Shown: positions 26,090-35,599 of the stretch, one piece after another
How positions within the stretch are numbered: the stretch's first letter is position 1
Layout of the letters: each line of letters opens with the position of its first letter
Origin: Candidatus Aminicenantota bacterium
GTDB lineage: Bacteria > Acidobacteriota > Aminicenantia > S016-38
Assembly (NCBI GenBank): GCA_027068075.1
Contig: JAMOUJ010000005.1
Span: forward strand, 186,001-250,000
Direction: 5' to 3'
DNA: 64,000 bases
Notes under the pieces: generated by a model
What the model was told of the DNA's origin: nothing
Databases searched by the model: none
The model's input: only the letters and a program-made list of their open reading frames with translations
Program-made: the position numbers and the translations under genes

Positions 26090-26748
26090 TTCAATTCACC
26101 TCTTTCCAATAAATATATTTTACCCCATTTTTCGGCAATTTCCCGGTTGTGGGTCACTATTATAAGGGTGAAGCCAAGCCGGCGGTGGAGGTCTTTAAGG
26201 ACCTCTATCAATTGAAGGGAGGATTTCCAGTCAAGATTGCCCGTGGGTTCGTCGGCCAGAAGGAGACCAGGGCCTGCCACCAGGGCCCGGGCCAGGGCAA
26301 CCCTCTGCTTCTCCCCTCCGGAAAGTTGGGAGGGCTTAAATTTCACCCGATGGGCTATCCCCACCAGTTCCAGGATTTCCCTGGACTTCTCCTCGGCGTC
26401 CTCCTCTCCTCTGATGAGGAGGGGCATCATGACATTTTCCACCACATTGAACTCCGGAAGCAGGTGGTGGAATTGGAAAACGAACCCTATTTTCCTGTTT
26501 CTCAAAAGGGCCAATTCCCCCTCACCCATGGAGGATACCTCCACCCCGTCAATGTACACCCTGCCGGAGGTGGGGGGCAAAAGGGTCCCTATTATGTGCA
26601 GGAGAGTGGTTTTTCCGCTGCCCGATGGACCCATTATTGAAACGGCCTCTCCCCTTCCCACCACCAGATCTATCCCGTTCAATACCGTGAGGTCTCCATC
26701 GGGACCGGGGTAGGTCTTTACCACCCCTTCCAGTTTTACTTCACTCAT
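26074..26748 (-). CDS. lolD: Lipoprotein-releasing ABC transporter ATPase LolD
   Basis: 224 residues with Walker [13 protein letters not shown]-loop [10 protein letters not shown], signature [15 protein letters not shown], Walker [13 protein letters not shown] and H-loop VTHNREIA. With the downstream-listed permease it powers release of outer-membrane lipoproteins from the inner membrane to LolA. MacB-type ATPases look similar, but the adjacent LolC/E permease, overlapping by 8 nt, supports the Lol assignment. Its 3' end overlaps the Clp gene start by 16 nt. Confidence 0.9.
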   Translation of the reverse strand: MSEVKLEGVVKTYPGPDGDLTVLNGIDLVVGRGEAVSIMGPSGSGKTTLLHIIGTLLPPTSGRVYIDGVEVSSMGEGELALLRNRKIGFVFQFHHLLPEFNVVENVMMPLLIRGEEDAEEKSREILELVGIAHRVKFKPSQLSGGEKQRVALARALVAGPGLLLADEPTGNLDWKSSLQLIEVLKDLHRRLGFTLIIVTHNREIAEKWGKIYLLERGELKCCIN

Positions 26749-27916
26749 ATCTTATGGCCTCCGACGGGTCTATGGAGGATGCCTTCCTGGCGGGATAAAG
26801 GGTGGAGAGGAAACTTATGAAGAGGGCAAAAAGCCCCACCCCCAGGGCTTCCAGGGGCTTTACATGGAAGGGAACATGGTCCAATTGATAAATGTCCGGT
26901 GGGATTTTTATCAGGCTGAACCTGTTGGCCAGAAAAGCAAAGAAAATCCCCAGGGCCTCTCCGATTAAAACCCCGATTATCCCTATAAGAACCCCCTGAT
27001 ACATGAATATTTTAGAAATGTCCCCCCGGGTGGCTCCCATGGACATGAGAACCCCTATGTCCTTAACCTTTTCCATGACCATGAGGATCAAGGAGGCCAC
27101 TATGTTGAGGGCAGCCACCACCACTATGAGGGCTATGACCAAGAAGATGACCTTCTTCTCCAGTTTAAGGGACTCAAAGAGGGTTCTGTTGATTTCGCTC
27201 CAGGGGGTAAAGGTAAACTCCGGGAACTTCTTCTCCAGAATAGAAGCGTATTCCCGGGCCTTGTAGATGTCGTCCACATCAATGTTTATGTAGTTTACGG
27301 GAAAATCCTGCCCCAGCATTTCCCGGGCCCTCTCCAGGGGAAAGGCGGCGGCGGTGTTGTCCAGAACATAAAGACCGCTGGAAAAACCTCCCTCCACCCG
27401 AACCCGCCGGGCCCTGGGCCTGGCTCCGAAGGGAGTAAGTTCCAGGCGGGGAAGATATATTTCCACCGTCTCGCCGGGAAACACCCCCAGGGCTTCCATT
27501 ACCTTTCTTCCCAGGAGCAAACCTTCCCCCCGGAAGCCCCGGGCCCATGGAGGAGGAGAGGAAAGGGACACGCCCCTCAGCATAACCGCCTGGGTGGACA
27601 GGGGACCCCGGGCCAGGGCCTGATATATGGCCTGGGGATAGGCCCTCTTGACGAAGGGGAAGCCTTCCATCTCTTCGCACACCTTCTTCCAGGAACGCAC
27701 CCCTCCCTCGGGCAGGGAAACCATTATGGCGGAGGTAGCCTCCAGGACCTTTCCCTGAATTTCACCGTGGAACCCGGAGATGAGGGCCAGGGCCACCACC
27801 AGGGAGGCCACGCCGATGGTGATCCCCAGGATGGATACTGCTGAAATAAGGGATATAAAGGTCTGTTTCCTCCTGGAGAACAGGTATCTCAGGGCCACGA
27901 AGAGGGGAAATTTCAT
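26741..27916 (-). CDS. Lipoprotein-releasing ABC transporter permease LolC/LolE
   Basis: 391 residues, one N-terminal TM helix (FISLISAVSILGITIGVASLVVALAL), a large periplasmic MacB-PCD-like domain (about 50-235) and three C-terminal TM helices. The LolCE blocks RYLFSRRKQTFISLISAVSI and LMSMGATRGDISKIF are present. Only one permease gene is here, so the transporter may be a homodimer (LolF-like) or its partner lies elsewhere. It ends 4 nt inside the lysS-proximal side and overlaps lolD by 8 nt, forming a tight lysS-lolCE-lolD-clp-bamA run. Confidence 0.9.
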   Translation of the reverse strand: MKFPLFVALRYLFSRRKQTFISLISAVSILGITIGVASLVVALALISGFHGEIQGKVLEATSAIMVSLPEGGVRSWKKVCEEMEGFPFVKRAYPQAIYQALARGPLSTQAVMLRGVSLSSPPPWARGFRGEGLLLGRKVMEALGVFPGETVEIYLPRLELTPFGARPRARRVRVEGGFSSGLYVLDNTAAAFPLERAREMLGQDFPVNYINIDVDDIYKAREYASILEKKFPEFTFTPWSEINRTLFESLKLEKKVIFLVIALIVVVAALNIVASLILMVMEKVKDIGVLMSMGATRGDISKIFMYQGVLIGIIGVLIGEALGIFFAFLANRFSLIKIPPDIYQLDHVPFHVKPLEALGVGLFALFISFLSTLYPARKASSIDPSEAIRYE

Positions 27917-29370
27917 TTTTTCCTTAGCAGGGGAAAGAGGATAACCTCCCTTATATTGGGGGAGTCGGTGAAAATCATCGCCGTCCTGTCCATTCCTATG
28001 CCCTCGCCGGCGGTGGGAGGGAGGCCGTAACTCAGGGCCTCTATGTAATCCAGGTCCACCTCTGCCCCCTCTTCCTTCCTGCGAACCTGTTCTTCAAATC
28101 TGCGGAGTTGTTCTCCGGGGTCCGTAAGTTCGGAAAAGGCGTTGGCCACCTCCATCCCTGCCACGATAAGTTCAAACCTCTCGGTAAGCCTGGGATCCTG
28201 GCGATGCTCCTTGGCCAAAGGGGATATGACCTTGGGATGATCCATCACGAAGGTGGGATCCCACAAACCTTCCTTTATGTGGGTATCAAAAAGAAAATCC
28301 AGGGCCTTCCCGTAGGTGGCAGGAGGGGCACCCCCGTCCTCGGGAAACTCCTCCTCCGCCCTTTTTATCACCCATGCCTCGTCCCACAACCTCTCCTTTT
28401 CCACCCCCAGGGCCTCGGCCAGGGAATCCATGAACTTTATCCTCCTCCAGGGAGAGGAAAAATCCAGAACCCGACCCTGATATGTCCCCCTAAGGTCTCC
28501 CCACACTCCCTCTGCTATCTCCTGAAAAAGTTCCTGGGTAAGGTCCATGAGGAAGGAATAATCCCTGTAGGCCCAGTAAAATTCCAGCATGGTAAATTCG
28601 GGGTTGTGCTGGGCGGAGAGGCCTTCGTTTCTGAAGTTCCTTCCGATTTCAAAAACCCTCTCCATACCTCCCACCACCAGCCTTTTCAGGTAAAGTTCCG
28701 GAGCAATCCTCAGGTAAAGATCCATGTCCAGGGCGTTGTGATGGGTTACGAAGGGCTTGGCCGCCGCCCCCCCCAGCACCGGATGCATCATGGGGGTTTC
28801 CACCTCCACGAAGTCCCTGGAAAGGAAAAATTTTCTCACCGCCTGGATAATCTTGGCCCTCTTTTCAAAAATCTCCCGGCTCCTTTTGTTAACGATAAGG
28901 TCCAGATACCTCTTCCTGAACCTCACCTCCACATCCTGGAGCCCGTGCCATTTCTCAGGAAGGGGAAGGAGGGCCTTGGCCAGAAGGGTAAAATCGCTGG
29001 CCAGGACCGTAAGTTCCCCGGTCCTGGTGCGGAAAAGCACCCCTTCTACCCCAACCCAGTCCCCTGTGTTGAAATATTTGAAGTGGCGGTATTTTTCCTT
29101 GCCCAACTGATCTTCCCTTAAAAACACCTGCAATTTAGCCCTTCCGTCGGAGATGTGGAAAAAGGTAACCCTCCCCATACGGCGGAGGGTTAGTATCCTC
29201 CCAGCGGTCTTTACCCGAACCTTCTGCAACCGGTCTTCATCCTTTTCTCCTCTGAAATTTTCCACGATTTTCCAGACCGGGTCCTCGGCGGCAAAAGAAT
29301 AGGGATGGGGCTCATATCCCAGTTCCTGGAGTTTTTTCAGATTCTCCTTTCTGGCTTCCTTTTCCTGCAC
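27913..29370 (-). CDS. lysS: Lysyl-tRNA synthetase, class II
   Basis: 485 residues. The N-terminal OB-fold (AGRILTLRRMGRVTFFHISDG) binds the anticodon. The class IIb catalytic core carries motif 1 (FVEVETPMMHPVLGGAAAKPF), motif 2 (FEIGRNFRNEGLSAQHNPEFTMLE) and motif 3 (GEGIGMDRTAMIFT). It charges tRNA-Lys in the cytoplasm. The GTG start directly abuts the nusB stop, and its stop overlaps the lolC/E start by 4 nt, so housekeeping translation and envelope genes share a transcript. Confidence 0.97.
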   Translation of the reverse strand: MQEKEARKENLKKLQELGYEPHPYSFAAEDPVWKIVENFRGEKDEDRLQKVRVKTAGRILTLRRMGRVTFFHISDGRAKLQVFLREDQLGKEKYRHFKYFNTGDWVGVEGVLFRTRTGELTVLASDFTLLAKALLPLPEKWHGLQDVEVRFRKRYLDLIVNKRSREIFEKRAKIIQAVRKFFLSRDFVEVETPMMHPVLGGAAAKPFVTHHNALDMDLYLRIAPELYLKRLVVGGMERVFEIGRNFRNEGLSAQHNPEFTMLEFYWAYRDYSFLMDLTQELFQEIAEGVWGDLRGTYQGRVLDFSSPWRRIKFMDSLAEALGVEKERLWDEAWVIKRAEEEFPEDGGAPPATYGKALDFLFDTHIKEGLWDPTFVMDHPKVISPLAKEHRQDPRLTERFELIVAGMEVANAFSELTDPGEQLRRFEEQVRRKEEGAEVDLDYIEALSYGLPPTAGEGIGMDRTAMIFTDSPNIREVILFPLLRKK

Positions 29371-29766
29371 TTAAACCTCCTTTAAAGATTTCGCCAGGGT
29401 GTCCAGGACGGCGTTTATCAGTTTAAAAGAGGAGGGCTCCCCGTATTTCTTGGCCAGTTCCACGGCTTCGTTTATGGCGATGGAAGGCTTCAAACCTGAC
29501 ATTATCTCAAAGGCCCCCAGCCTCAAAATAACCTTCTCTATGGGCAGAAGGTCTTTAAAACTCTTCCGGGAACTGCGGGAAAGAACTTCGTCCAGTTCCT
29601 TCCTCCTTTCCCTGATGCCGTCCACCAGGAAACGGGCGTAGGAGCAGACCTCGTCCCCGCAGCCCTGAAGCCGCATCTCCAGATGGGGGTCCGGTTCTCC
29701 CCCCACCTCCACGGGAAATAAGTACTGCAGGGCCAGTTCCCGGGCGATCCTCCGCTCCTTCTTCAT
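29371..29766 (-). CDS. nusB: Transcription antitermination protein NusB
   Basis: 131 residues, all-helical family member that binds boxA RNA with S10 (NusE) for rRNA antitermination. The N-terminal [19 protein letters not shown] and the C-terminal [31 protein letters not shown] are family signatures. It overlaps ribH by 4 nt, the common ribH-nusB pairing, and abuts lysS. Confidence 0.95.
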   Translation of the reverse strand: MKKERRIARELALQYLFPVEVGGEPDPHLEMRLQGCGDEVCSYARFLVDGIRERRKELDEVLSRSSRKSFKDLLPIEKVILRLGAFEIMSGLKPSIAINEAVELAKKYGEPSSFKLINAVLDTLAKSLKEV

Positions 29767-30239
29767 CCGGAAGTTTTTCTCCTGGACAAAAGATTGGCCA
29801 CCTCCACGGCGGAAAGGGCGGCTTCGTATCCCCGGTTTCCCATCTTTCCTCCGGCCCTCTCCTCGGCCTGTTCCTTGGTATCTGCGGTAATTATCCCGAA
29901 TATCAAGGGAACCCCGGTCTCTAAGGAGACCTGGGCAATACCCTTGGAAACCTCCGAGGCCACAAAGTCAAAATGCGGGGTCTCCCCCCTTACGATGGCC
30001 CCCAGGCAAATGATGGCGTGGGGTTTTTTCCCCTCCGCCATTTTCTTGGCCACCAGGGGGATCTCAAAGGAACCCGGGGTTTTCCAGACCTCTATGTTTT
30101 TCTCCGAAACCCCCAATTTCTCCAGGGCTTCCAGGGCACCCTCCAGGAGCCTGGAGGTTATCCTCCCGTTGAATCTGGAAACCACTATTCCTATCCTAAG
30201 CCCCTCTCCTTTAAGATTGCCTTGGTGAACTTTAGCCAT
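29763..30239 (-). CDS. ribH: 6,7-dimethyl-8-ribityllumazine synthase
   Basis: 158 residues, penultimate enzyme of riboflavin synthesis, forming icosahedral or pentameric shells. The substrate-binding blocks are clear: [58 protein letters not shown] and [23 protein letters not shown]. It heads the long minus-strand run. A TATAAT lies about 22 nt upstream and an SD-like GGAAGGG precedes the ATG. No FMN riboswitch can fit in the short leader. No other rib genes are in the window. Confidence 0.96.
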   Translation of the reverse strand: MAKVHQGNLKGEGLRIGIVVSRFNGRITSRLLEGALEALEKLGVSEKNIEVWKTPGSFEIPLVAKKMAEGKKPHAIICLGAIVRGETPHFDFVASEVSKGIAQVSLETGVPLIFGIITADTKEQAEERAGGKMGNRGYEAALSAVEVANLLSRRKTSG

Positions 30240-30275
30240 TCTTCCCTTCCTTTTTCTTTTTATTATAACCTCTAT

Positions 30276-30304
30276 TTGAAGTTTTCCCCTCAGTATTTTA
30301 AAAT
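30276..30304 (+). promoter_or_regulatory. Sigma-70-type promoter of the bactofilin gene
   Basis: TTGAAG at 30276-30281, 17-nt spacer, TAAAAT at 30299-30304, then an SD AAAAGGAGG and the ATG at 30340. It lies in the 100-nt divergent space with ribH, whose own TATAAT is on the other strand near 30262-30267. Confidence 0.7.
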
Positions 30305-30339
30305 TTTCACCTAAGAAAAATCCTTAAAAGGAGGAAAAA

Positions 30340-30771
30340 ATGGTTATAGGAAAAAAGGAAACTGAAATGGGGGAAAAATTCACCCCTTCTTATTCCCCCA
30401 CCGGCACCCCCGATAGCGGGAGAACCTTCATCGGAAAAAGCGTGGAAATCAAAGGAAACATCTCCTCCAGAGAGGAAATGGAAATCCAGGGAAAGGTCCA
30501 GGGAAACATTGAATCCGAAAGGGCTGTTCACATCCGCAGGGAAGGAGAGGTAAAGGGAAATATCAAGGCCGCCGAGGTTAAAATTGAAGGTAAGGTGGAG
30601 GGAGACATTACCACCAAACTCAAAACCATCATCACCCCCACGGGGAAGGTCACCGGAAAGATCGTCACCGACAAACTGGTGATTGAAGAAGGGGCCGTTT
30701 TCCGTGGAACGGTGGAAATGGGAGGAAGTTCTGCTTCGCCCACACTAAAATCGGAGGTGAAGAATGGCTAA
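30340..30771 (+). CDS. Bactofilin-type polymer-forming cytoskeletal protein
   Basis: 143 residues. After a disordered Ser/Thr/Pro-rich head, residues about 30-130 carry the right-handed beta-helix typical of bactofilins, with repeating G-x-(V/I)-x-G turns ([40 protein letters not shown]). Bactofilins self-assemble without nucleotide into filaments that scaffold cell-shape or envelope enzymes. The 3' end overlaps the aldehyde dehydrogenase start by 8 nt, an unusual partner. No adjacent M23 peptidase, a frequent bactofilin neighbour, is present. Confidence 0.9.
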   Translation: MVIGKKETEMGEKFTPSYSPTGTPDSGRTFIGKSVEIKGNISSREEMEIQGKVQGNIESERAVHIRREGEVKGNIKAAEVKIEGKVEGDITTKLKTIITPTGKVTGKIVTDKLVIEEGAVFRGTVEMGGSSASPTLKSEVKNG

Positions 30772-32269
30772 GGTTTACAAGAACCTCATTGACGGAGAGT
30801 GGGTGGAATCCTCCTCCGGTGAGGTTTACGAAAACCGCAATCCCGCCAACTGGGACGAGGTCATAGGCCTATTCCAGAAATCCACCAGGGAAGATGTGGA
30901 GGCGGCGGTGGAGGCAGCCCAGAGGGCCTACAAAAAGTGGAGGCTCCTCCCGGCCCCCAAGAGGGCCGAGATAATCTTCAAGGCCGCCCAGATGCTGGTG
31001 GAGAGAAAGGAGGAATTCGCCAGGGACGAAACCAGGGAGATGGGAAAGATTCTTCCGGAGACCAGGGGCGATGTCCAGGAAGCCATTGACATGAGTTTCT
31101 TCATCGCCGGTGAAGGAAGAAGACTTTACGGGTTCACCACTCCTTCGGAACTTCCCATGAAATTTCAGATGTCAGTGAGAATGCCCATGGGAGTGGCCGC
31201 CATCATAACCCCCTGGAACTTCCCCATGGCCATCCCATCCTGGAAGATAATCCCTGCCCTGGTGGGGGGAAACACCGTGGTCTTCAAGCCCGCCACGGAC
31301 ACCCCGCTTTCTGCCTACAACTTCGTAAAGGTTCTTGAGGAAGCCGGAGTTCCCCGGGGGGTGGTTAACCTGGTGACCGGCTCCGGGGCAGTGGTAGGGG
31401 AGTCCCTCATTACCCATCCGTATGTGAAGGTAATTTCCTTTACCGGCTCTTCGGAGGTGGGAAAACACATAGGCTCCAAGGGAGCCAGCCTCTTCAAAAA
31501 GGTATCCCTGGAAATGGGGGGTAAAAACGCCCAGATCGTCATGGACGACGCCAACCTTGAACTGGCGGTGGACGGAGCCACCTGGGGAGGCTTCGGAACC
31601 ACAGGCCAGCGTTGCACCGCCACATCCAGGGTAATAGTCCACAAAAAGGTTTACAAGAAGTTCTTAGACATGTATGTGGAGAGGGTCAAAAAACTCCGCA
31701 TCGGCAACGGGCTTGATCCCAAGACCGATGTGGGTCCCCTCATCAACGAATCCCAGTTGAACAAGGTCCTTTCGTACATAGAGATAGGTAAAAGCGAAGG
31801 GGCAAAACTCATCCTGGGCGGACATCGCCTGACCGGCGGAGAATACGACAAGGGGTGGTTCGTGGCTCCCACCATCTTCGCCGATGTGGACCCCGACATG
31901 AGGATAGCCCAGGAGGAAATCTTCGGCCCCGTGGTCTCTGTAATCCCCGCCGACTCGCTGGAACACGCCATTGAGATAGCCAACAACTCCAAATACGGGC
32001 TCAGTTCCTCCATCTACACCAACGACATAAAGAACGCCTTTATAGCCATAAGGGATATATACACGGGAATCACCTATGTCAACGCCCCCACCATCGGCGC
32101 CGAGGTCCATCTTCCCTTCGGAGGGGTGAACCAGACCGGAAACGGCCACCGGGAAGGAGGGCACACGGTAATAGACATATTCACCGAGTGGAAGTCCGTC
32201 TACATTGACTTCAGCGGAAGACTCCAGAGGGCCCAGATAGATACCGACGAAATAGTGAAAGTAGAATAG
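30764..32269 (+). CDS. NAD(P)-dependent aldehyde dehydrogenase (ALDH superfamily)
   Basis: 501 residues, the usual ALDH length. The general base is E250 (LEMGGKNAQ) and the nucleophile C284 ([12 protein letters not shown]), 34 residues apart as in the family. [23 protein letters not shown] and [10 protein letters not shown] are further landmarks. The end block [22 protein letters not shown] belongs to a subfamily whose substrate I cannot name with confidence; semialdehydes of amino acid catabolism are possible. It is translationally linked to bactofilin (8-nt overlap) and followed 5 nt later by the lipM-like gene. Confidence 0.9.
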   Translation: MAKVYKNLIDGEWVESSSGEVYENRNPANWDEVIGLFQKSTREDVEAAVEAAQRAYKKWRLLPAPKRAEIIFKAAQMLVERKEEFARDETREMGKILPETRGDVQEAIDMSFFIAGEGRRLYGFTTPSELPMKFQMSVRMPMGVAAIITPWNFPMAIPSWKIIPALVGGNTVVFKPATDTPLSAYNFVKVLEEAGVPRGVVNLVTGSGAVVGESLITHPYVKVISFTGSSEVGKHIGSKGASLFKKVSLEMGGKNAQIVMDDANLELAVDGATWGGFGTTGQRCTATSRVIVHKKVYKKFLDMYVERVKKLRIGNGLDPKTDVGPLINESQLNKVLSYIEIGKSEGAKLILGGHRLTGGEYDKGWFVAPTIFADVDPDMRIAQEEIFGPVVSVIPADSLEHAIEIANNSKYGLSSSIYTNDIKNAFIAIRDIYTGITYVNAPTIGAEVHLPFGGVNQTGNGHREGGHTVIDIFTEWKSVYIDFSGRLQRAQIDTDEIVKVE

Positions 32270-32274
32270 AAGGG

Positions 32275-33048
32275 TTGAAAATACATTTTTACGGAGGGGG
32301 TCGGGAACCCGGCCCCCTCAACATGGCCAAGGACGAATACTTAATGGAGGCAAGCAAAGCCGGGGGCATACACCTTCGCCTCTACGACTGGTGCTGCCCC
32401 ACCGTCACCATAGGATTCTCCCAATCCGTAAGCAAGGCCCTGGACCTGGAATATCTGGGGAAGGAGAAAATCCCCTTCGTCCGGAGAATTACCGGGGGCA
32501 AGGCGGTCCTTCACCACAACGAGATAACCTATGCCGTGGCCAGCCGGGAACCCCTTTTCTTTTCAAACCCGTCCCCCTATTACCCTTACCTTTTAGTTTC
32601 GGAGGCCCTTTCCCTTTTTCTGGAGGGTCTGGGCCTGGAGGTAAAACTGGCCAACAACAGGTACGGGGAGTTTTCCCGGCAGGAGATCGCCTGCTTTTCC
32701 TTCCCCGGCAGGTGGGAAATAAAGGTCAGAGGGAGAAAACTGGTCTCCGGGGCCATGAAGAAGAAAAGGGATGTTTTCCTGATCCACGGAACCATCCCCA
32801 TAAACTACATAAGGGAAAAAATCGCCCGGGCCACCAGAACGCCCATCTCCCTGTTGAGGGAAAGTTTTTACTCCCTCTCTGAGGTGGTGGAAGACCTTCC
32901 CCCCAGGGAAAAACTCCTGGAGATGATCCTGGAGGCCTTTTCCAGAAAATTCAAGGCCAGGGTTCAGGAAGAAAATTTCCCTTCCAAGCCCCTCAGACCT
33001 CTGATTGAAAAATACAGTTCCAGGGAGTGGAACCATCGCCGGCCATAA
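32275..33048 (+). CDS. lipM: Octanoyltransferase LipM-like / lipoate-protein ligase A family
   Basis: 257 residues. The cofactor-transferase fold shows RRITGGKAVLHHNEITYAV (the RRxxGG substrate motif) and KKKRDVFLIHGTIPI with the conserved lysine region. C140 in EIACFSFPGRWEIKVRGRK aligns by eye with the catalytic cysteine of Bacillus LipM (octanoyl-ACP:GcvH transferase), which favours LipM over an ATP-dependent LplA. It would modify the lipoyl domains of GcvH or 2-oxoacid dehydrogenases, none of which is in this window. It starts at TTG 5 nt after the ALDH stop. tRNA-Arg follows. Confidence 0.78.
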   Translation: MKIHFYGGGREPGPLNMAKDEYLMEASKAGGIHLRLYDWCCPTVTIGFSQSVSKALDLEYLGKEKIPFVRRITGGKAVLHHNEITYAVASREPLFFSNPSPYYPYLLVSEALSLFLEGLGLEVKLANNRYGEFSRQEIACFSFPGRWEIKVRGRKLVSGAMKKKRDVFLIHGTIPINYIREKIARATRTPISLLRESFYSLSEVVEDLPPREKLLEMILEAFSRKFKARVQEENFPSKPLRPLIEKYSSREWNHRRP

Positions 33049-33052
33049 ATGG

Positions 33053-33058
33053 TATAAT
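33053..33058 (+). promoter_or_regulatory. -10 box of tRNA-Arg promoter
   Basis: TATAAT 12 nt upstream of the tRNA-Arg 5' end. The -35 is poor. It may also drive folE2, whose ATG lies 15 nt after the tRNA. Confidence 0.55.
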
Positions 33059-33070
33059 ATAAATTCGGGT

Positions 33071-33144
33071 GCGCCCGTAGCTCAATTGGATAGAGCGGCT
33101 GACTACGAATCAGTTGGTTGGGGGTTCGAGTCCCTCCGGGCGTG
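33071..33144 (+). tRNA. tRNA-Arg (anticodon ACG)
   Basis: Cloverleaf with acceptor GCGCCCG / CGGGCGT (first pair G-U), D arm GTAGCTCAATTGGATAGAGC, anticodon loop CTACGAA (ACG, wobble A likely deaminated to inosine) and T arm GGGGGTTCGAGTCCCTC. No CCA is encoded. The folE2 ATG follows after 15 nt. Confidence 0.93.
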
Positions 33145-33159
33145 CTCTTTGTTGTTTTT

Positions 33160-33936
33160 ATGAAGGATGTTCAATCCCAGAGGGACACCAGGGAAATTCC
33201 GCTAAACAAAGTAGGAATCAAGGACCTGCTTTACCCTATAAAGGTTCTGGACAGAAAGAACAAATACCAATCCACCGTGGCCACGGTGAGCATGTATGTG
33301 GACCTTCCCAAGGAATTCCGGGGAACCCACATGTCCAGGTTCATTGAGGTCCTGGAAAAACACAAAAACACCATGGCCATCCACAACATAGAAAAAATCC
33401 TGGAGGACATCCGGGAGGTATTCAACGCCTCCACTTCCCACATTGAACTTCGGTTTCCTTATTTTATAAGAAAGAAGGCACCGGTGACGGGGATAGAAAG
33501 TTATATGAACTACACCTGCGGTCTCATTGGAACCAAGGGCCAGAAGGGTTTTGATCTGGTGGTGGAGGTGAATGTCCCGATCCACAATCTATGCCCCTGT
33601 TCCCGGGAAATATCCCGGAGGGGCGCCCACAACCAGAGGGGGATAGCACGCCTTCAGGTAAGGATGAGAAAACTGGTATGGTTTGAAGAACTGGTGGAGG
33701 TGGCAGAAGGGGCCGCCAGCGCCCCCCTGTTTTCCCTTCTCAAGAGGGAGGACGAAAAATACATAACCGAAAGGGCCTACGACAACCCAAAATTCGTGGA
33801 GGATGCCGCCAGGGACATCGCCCTGGCCCTCAAGGCGGACCCCAGGATAACCTGGTTCAGGGTGGAAGTGGAGAATTTTGAATCCATTCACAACCACAAC
33901 GCCTACGCCTGCGTGGAAGAAACCAATGGTCTATAG
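33160..33936 (+). CDS. folE2: GTP cyclohydrolase IB (FolE2)
   Basis: About 258 residues. Converts GTP to 7,8-dihydroneopterin triphosphate, the first folate step; the type IB enzyme uses varied metals and often replaces FolE under zinc limitation. The metal-site block NVPIHNLCPCSREISRRGAHNQRG and the end block ENFESIHNHNAYACVE are diagnostic. The track start lies inside tRNA-Arg; I chose the ATG at 33160 (MKDVQSQRDTREIPLNKVG), 15 nt after the tRNA with no SD. The 3' end overlaps folP by 11 nt. Confidence 0.94.
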   Translation: MKDVQSQRDTREIPLNKVGIKDLLYPIKVLDRKNKYQSTVATVSMYVDLPKEFRGTHMSRFIEVLEKHKNTMAIHNIEKILEDIREVFNASTSHIELRFPYFIRKKAPVTGIESYMNYTCGLIGTKGQKGFDLVVEVNVPIHNLCPCSREISRRGAHNQRGIARLQVRMRKLVWFEELVEVAEGAASAPLFSLLKREDEKYITERAYDNPKFVEDAARDIALALKADPRITWFRVEVENFESIHNHNAYACVEETNGL

Positions 33937-35092
33937 GATATCCGAATATTCTCTGAAATCGGAGATAGAAAAAGCAGGGGTTGACCCGGCTTCCCTTCCC
34001 ATATTTGAGGCGAAATCGGAGATGCTTTTCTTCAAACTAACCGACCTCCCCTCGCCGGCGGCCAACATAATAAAACAGGAAATGCTCTCCGCCGGAGGAG
34101 ATGCCGCCGTTCATCGCCATGTGATAAACTGCAGGGTAGAGAAATCCCATGTGATCCTCATGGGAACCAGAGCCCAGGTCTCCAGGACCGCTAAAAAACT
34201 TCTTCAGATGAACTACTGGGGACTGAGGGAAACGGGAAGGGAACTCCTGCGACAACTCAAAGTGGAAAATCTCACCTGGGAAATAAGGGGCCGGGAATAC
34301 GATTTTTCAGGGAAAACCTATCTCATGGGGATAATAAATGTAACCCCGGATTCCTTCTTTCAGGGGTCCCGAATCGGAGCCGAAAAAGCCGGGGAGGTGG
34401 CGGAAAGGATGGTGGAGGAAGGGGCTTCCTTCATTGACATAGGGGGAGAATCCTCCAGGCCCGGGGCTGAGCCCGTAAAACTGGAGGAAGAAATAAAGAG
34501 GGTGGTTCCGGCTCTGAAGGAGATAAGGAAAAGGGTGGATGTTCCCATCTCCGTGGACACCTACAAGGCGGAGGTTGCCAGAATAGCCCTGGAGGAAGGG
34601 GCGGACATCGTCAACGACATTTCCGCCCTGAGGTTTGATCCTCAAATGGCGGAGGTGGCCTCCCGATACGGAGCCCCGGTGGTTCTCATGCACATGAAGG
34701 GAACTCCCCGGGACATGCAGAAGAACCCTCATTATGAAGACCCCGTAAGGGAGATCTTGGAGTTTCTGGAGGAAAGGATTTCCTACGCCCGGGCGGCGGG
34801 GATAACCAGGATCATAATTGATCCGGGCATAGGTTTCGGGAAAAGGCTGGAGGATAATCTGGAAATCATCCGGAACATTGAAGCCTTTCAATCCCTGGGC
34901 CTCCCCCTGCTGGTGGGACATTCCAGAAAAAGTTTTATCGGAGCACTTACCGGGGCGGATGTGGAGGAAAGGGCCGTGCCCACCGCCGCCCTGAGCCTTT
35001 ATCTGGCCCTTAAAGGGGTCTCCCTTATAAGGGTTCACGATGTTAAAATCAATACGATGAGTTTAGAATTAGCCAAGGGGATAAAGCCATGA
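33926..35092 (+). CDS. folP: Dihydropteroate synthase with N-terminal extension
   Basis: 388 residues. The C-terminal TIM barrel (from about residue 125) carries GIINVTPDSFFQGS, FIDIGGESSRPGA, ISVDTYKAEVA, INDISALRF-like IVNDISALRF and HSRKSFIGALTG, so it condenses p-aminobenzoate with hydroxymethyldihydropterin pyrophosphate. The first 120 or so residues (SPAANIIKQEMLSAGGDAAV) form an extra domain also known from clostridial and deltaproteobacterial enzymes. I chose ATG 33926 (MVYRISEYSL) rather than the track start inside folE2. It overlaps folK by 4 nt. Confidence 0.94.
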   Translation: MVYRISEYSLKSEIEKAGVDPASLPIFEAKSEMLFFKLTDLPSPAANIIKQEMLSAGGDAAVHRHVINCRVEKSHVILMGTRAQVSRTAKKLLQMNYWGLRETGRELLRQLKVENLTWEIRGREYDFSGKTYLMGIINVTPDSFFQGSRIGAEKAGEVAERMVEEGASFIDIGGESSRPGAEPVKLEEEIKRVVPALKEIRKRVDVPISVDTYKAEVARIALEEGADIVNDISALRFDPQMAEVASRYGAPVVLMHMKGTPRDMQKNPHYEDPVREILEFLEERISYARAAGITRIIIDPGIGFGKRLEDNLEIIRNIEAFQSLGLPLLVGHSRKSFIGALTGADVEERAVPTAALSLYLALKGVSLIRVHDVKINTMSLELAKGIKP

Positions 35093-35571
35093 ACTACATC
35101 ATAGCCATAGGCACCAACATCAAAAAGGAAGAAAACCTGAAACTGGCCCTCAGGAGGCTCAGCGAAAGGTTCACCATCGTGGCGGCCTCCTCCGTTTACG
35201 AATCCGAACCCTACGGATATCAGGCCCAGCCCAATTTCTACAACATGGTGGTTAAAATTGAAACGGACCTTCTGCCTGAAAAGGTCCTGGACATACTCCA
35301 GGGGATTGAGGCCGAGGCGGGCAGGGTCCGGGGAGGAAACCGGTGGGGCCCGAGAACGCTGGACCTGGACATAGTCCTCTGGTCCGAGGGGGAAGTGGAA
35401 ACCCCCAGGGTTAAAATTCCTCACTACGACCTGAAAAACAGATTGTTTTTCATCCTTCCCATCCTGGAGATAGAGGGGGACATACCGGTGGGAGGAGAAA
35501 CCCTTTTCCACCTTGCCCGGCGCCTCCTTCCGTATCAGGCCATCAAAAAGGTTGAATTTGAACTCGCCTGA
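35089..35571 (+). CDS. folK: 6-hydroxymethyl-7,8-dihydropterin pyrophosphokinase
   Basis: 160 residues. Transfers pyrophosphate from ATP to hydroxymethyldihydropterin, the step before FolP. YIIAIGTNIKKEENLKLAL, SEPYGYQAQPNFYNMVVKI and the diagnostic RWGPRTLDLDIVLW are present. The folE2-folP-folK set lacks dihydroneopterin aldolase (folB) and dihydrofolate reductase, which must be encoded elsewhere or replaced. The ATG overlaps the folP stop by 4 nt. Confidence 0.95.
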   Translation: MNYIIAIGTNIKKEENLKLALRRLSERFTIVAASSVYESEPYGYQAQPNFYNMVVKIETDLLPEKVLDILQGIEAEAGRVRGGNRWGPRTLDLDIVLWSEGEVETPRVKIPHYDLKNRLFFILPILEIEGDIPVGGETLFHLARRLLPYQAIKKVEFELA

Positions 35572-35599
35572 CCTATCATATAGATGAGAGGAGGGAGAA

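Noticed and set aside
28108-29121. 337-codon plus-strand ORF within lysS
   Set aside because: lysS motifs 1-3 are intact on the minus strand; the antisense product has no recognisable features.
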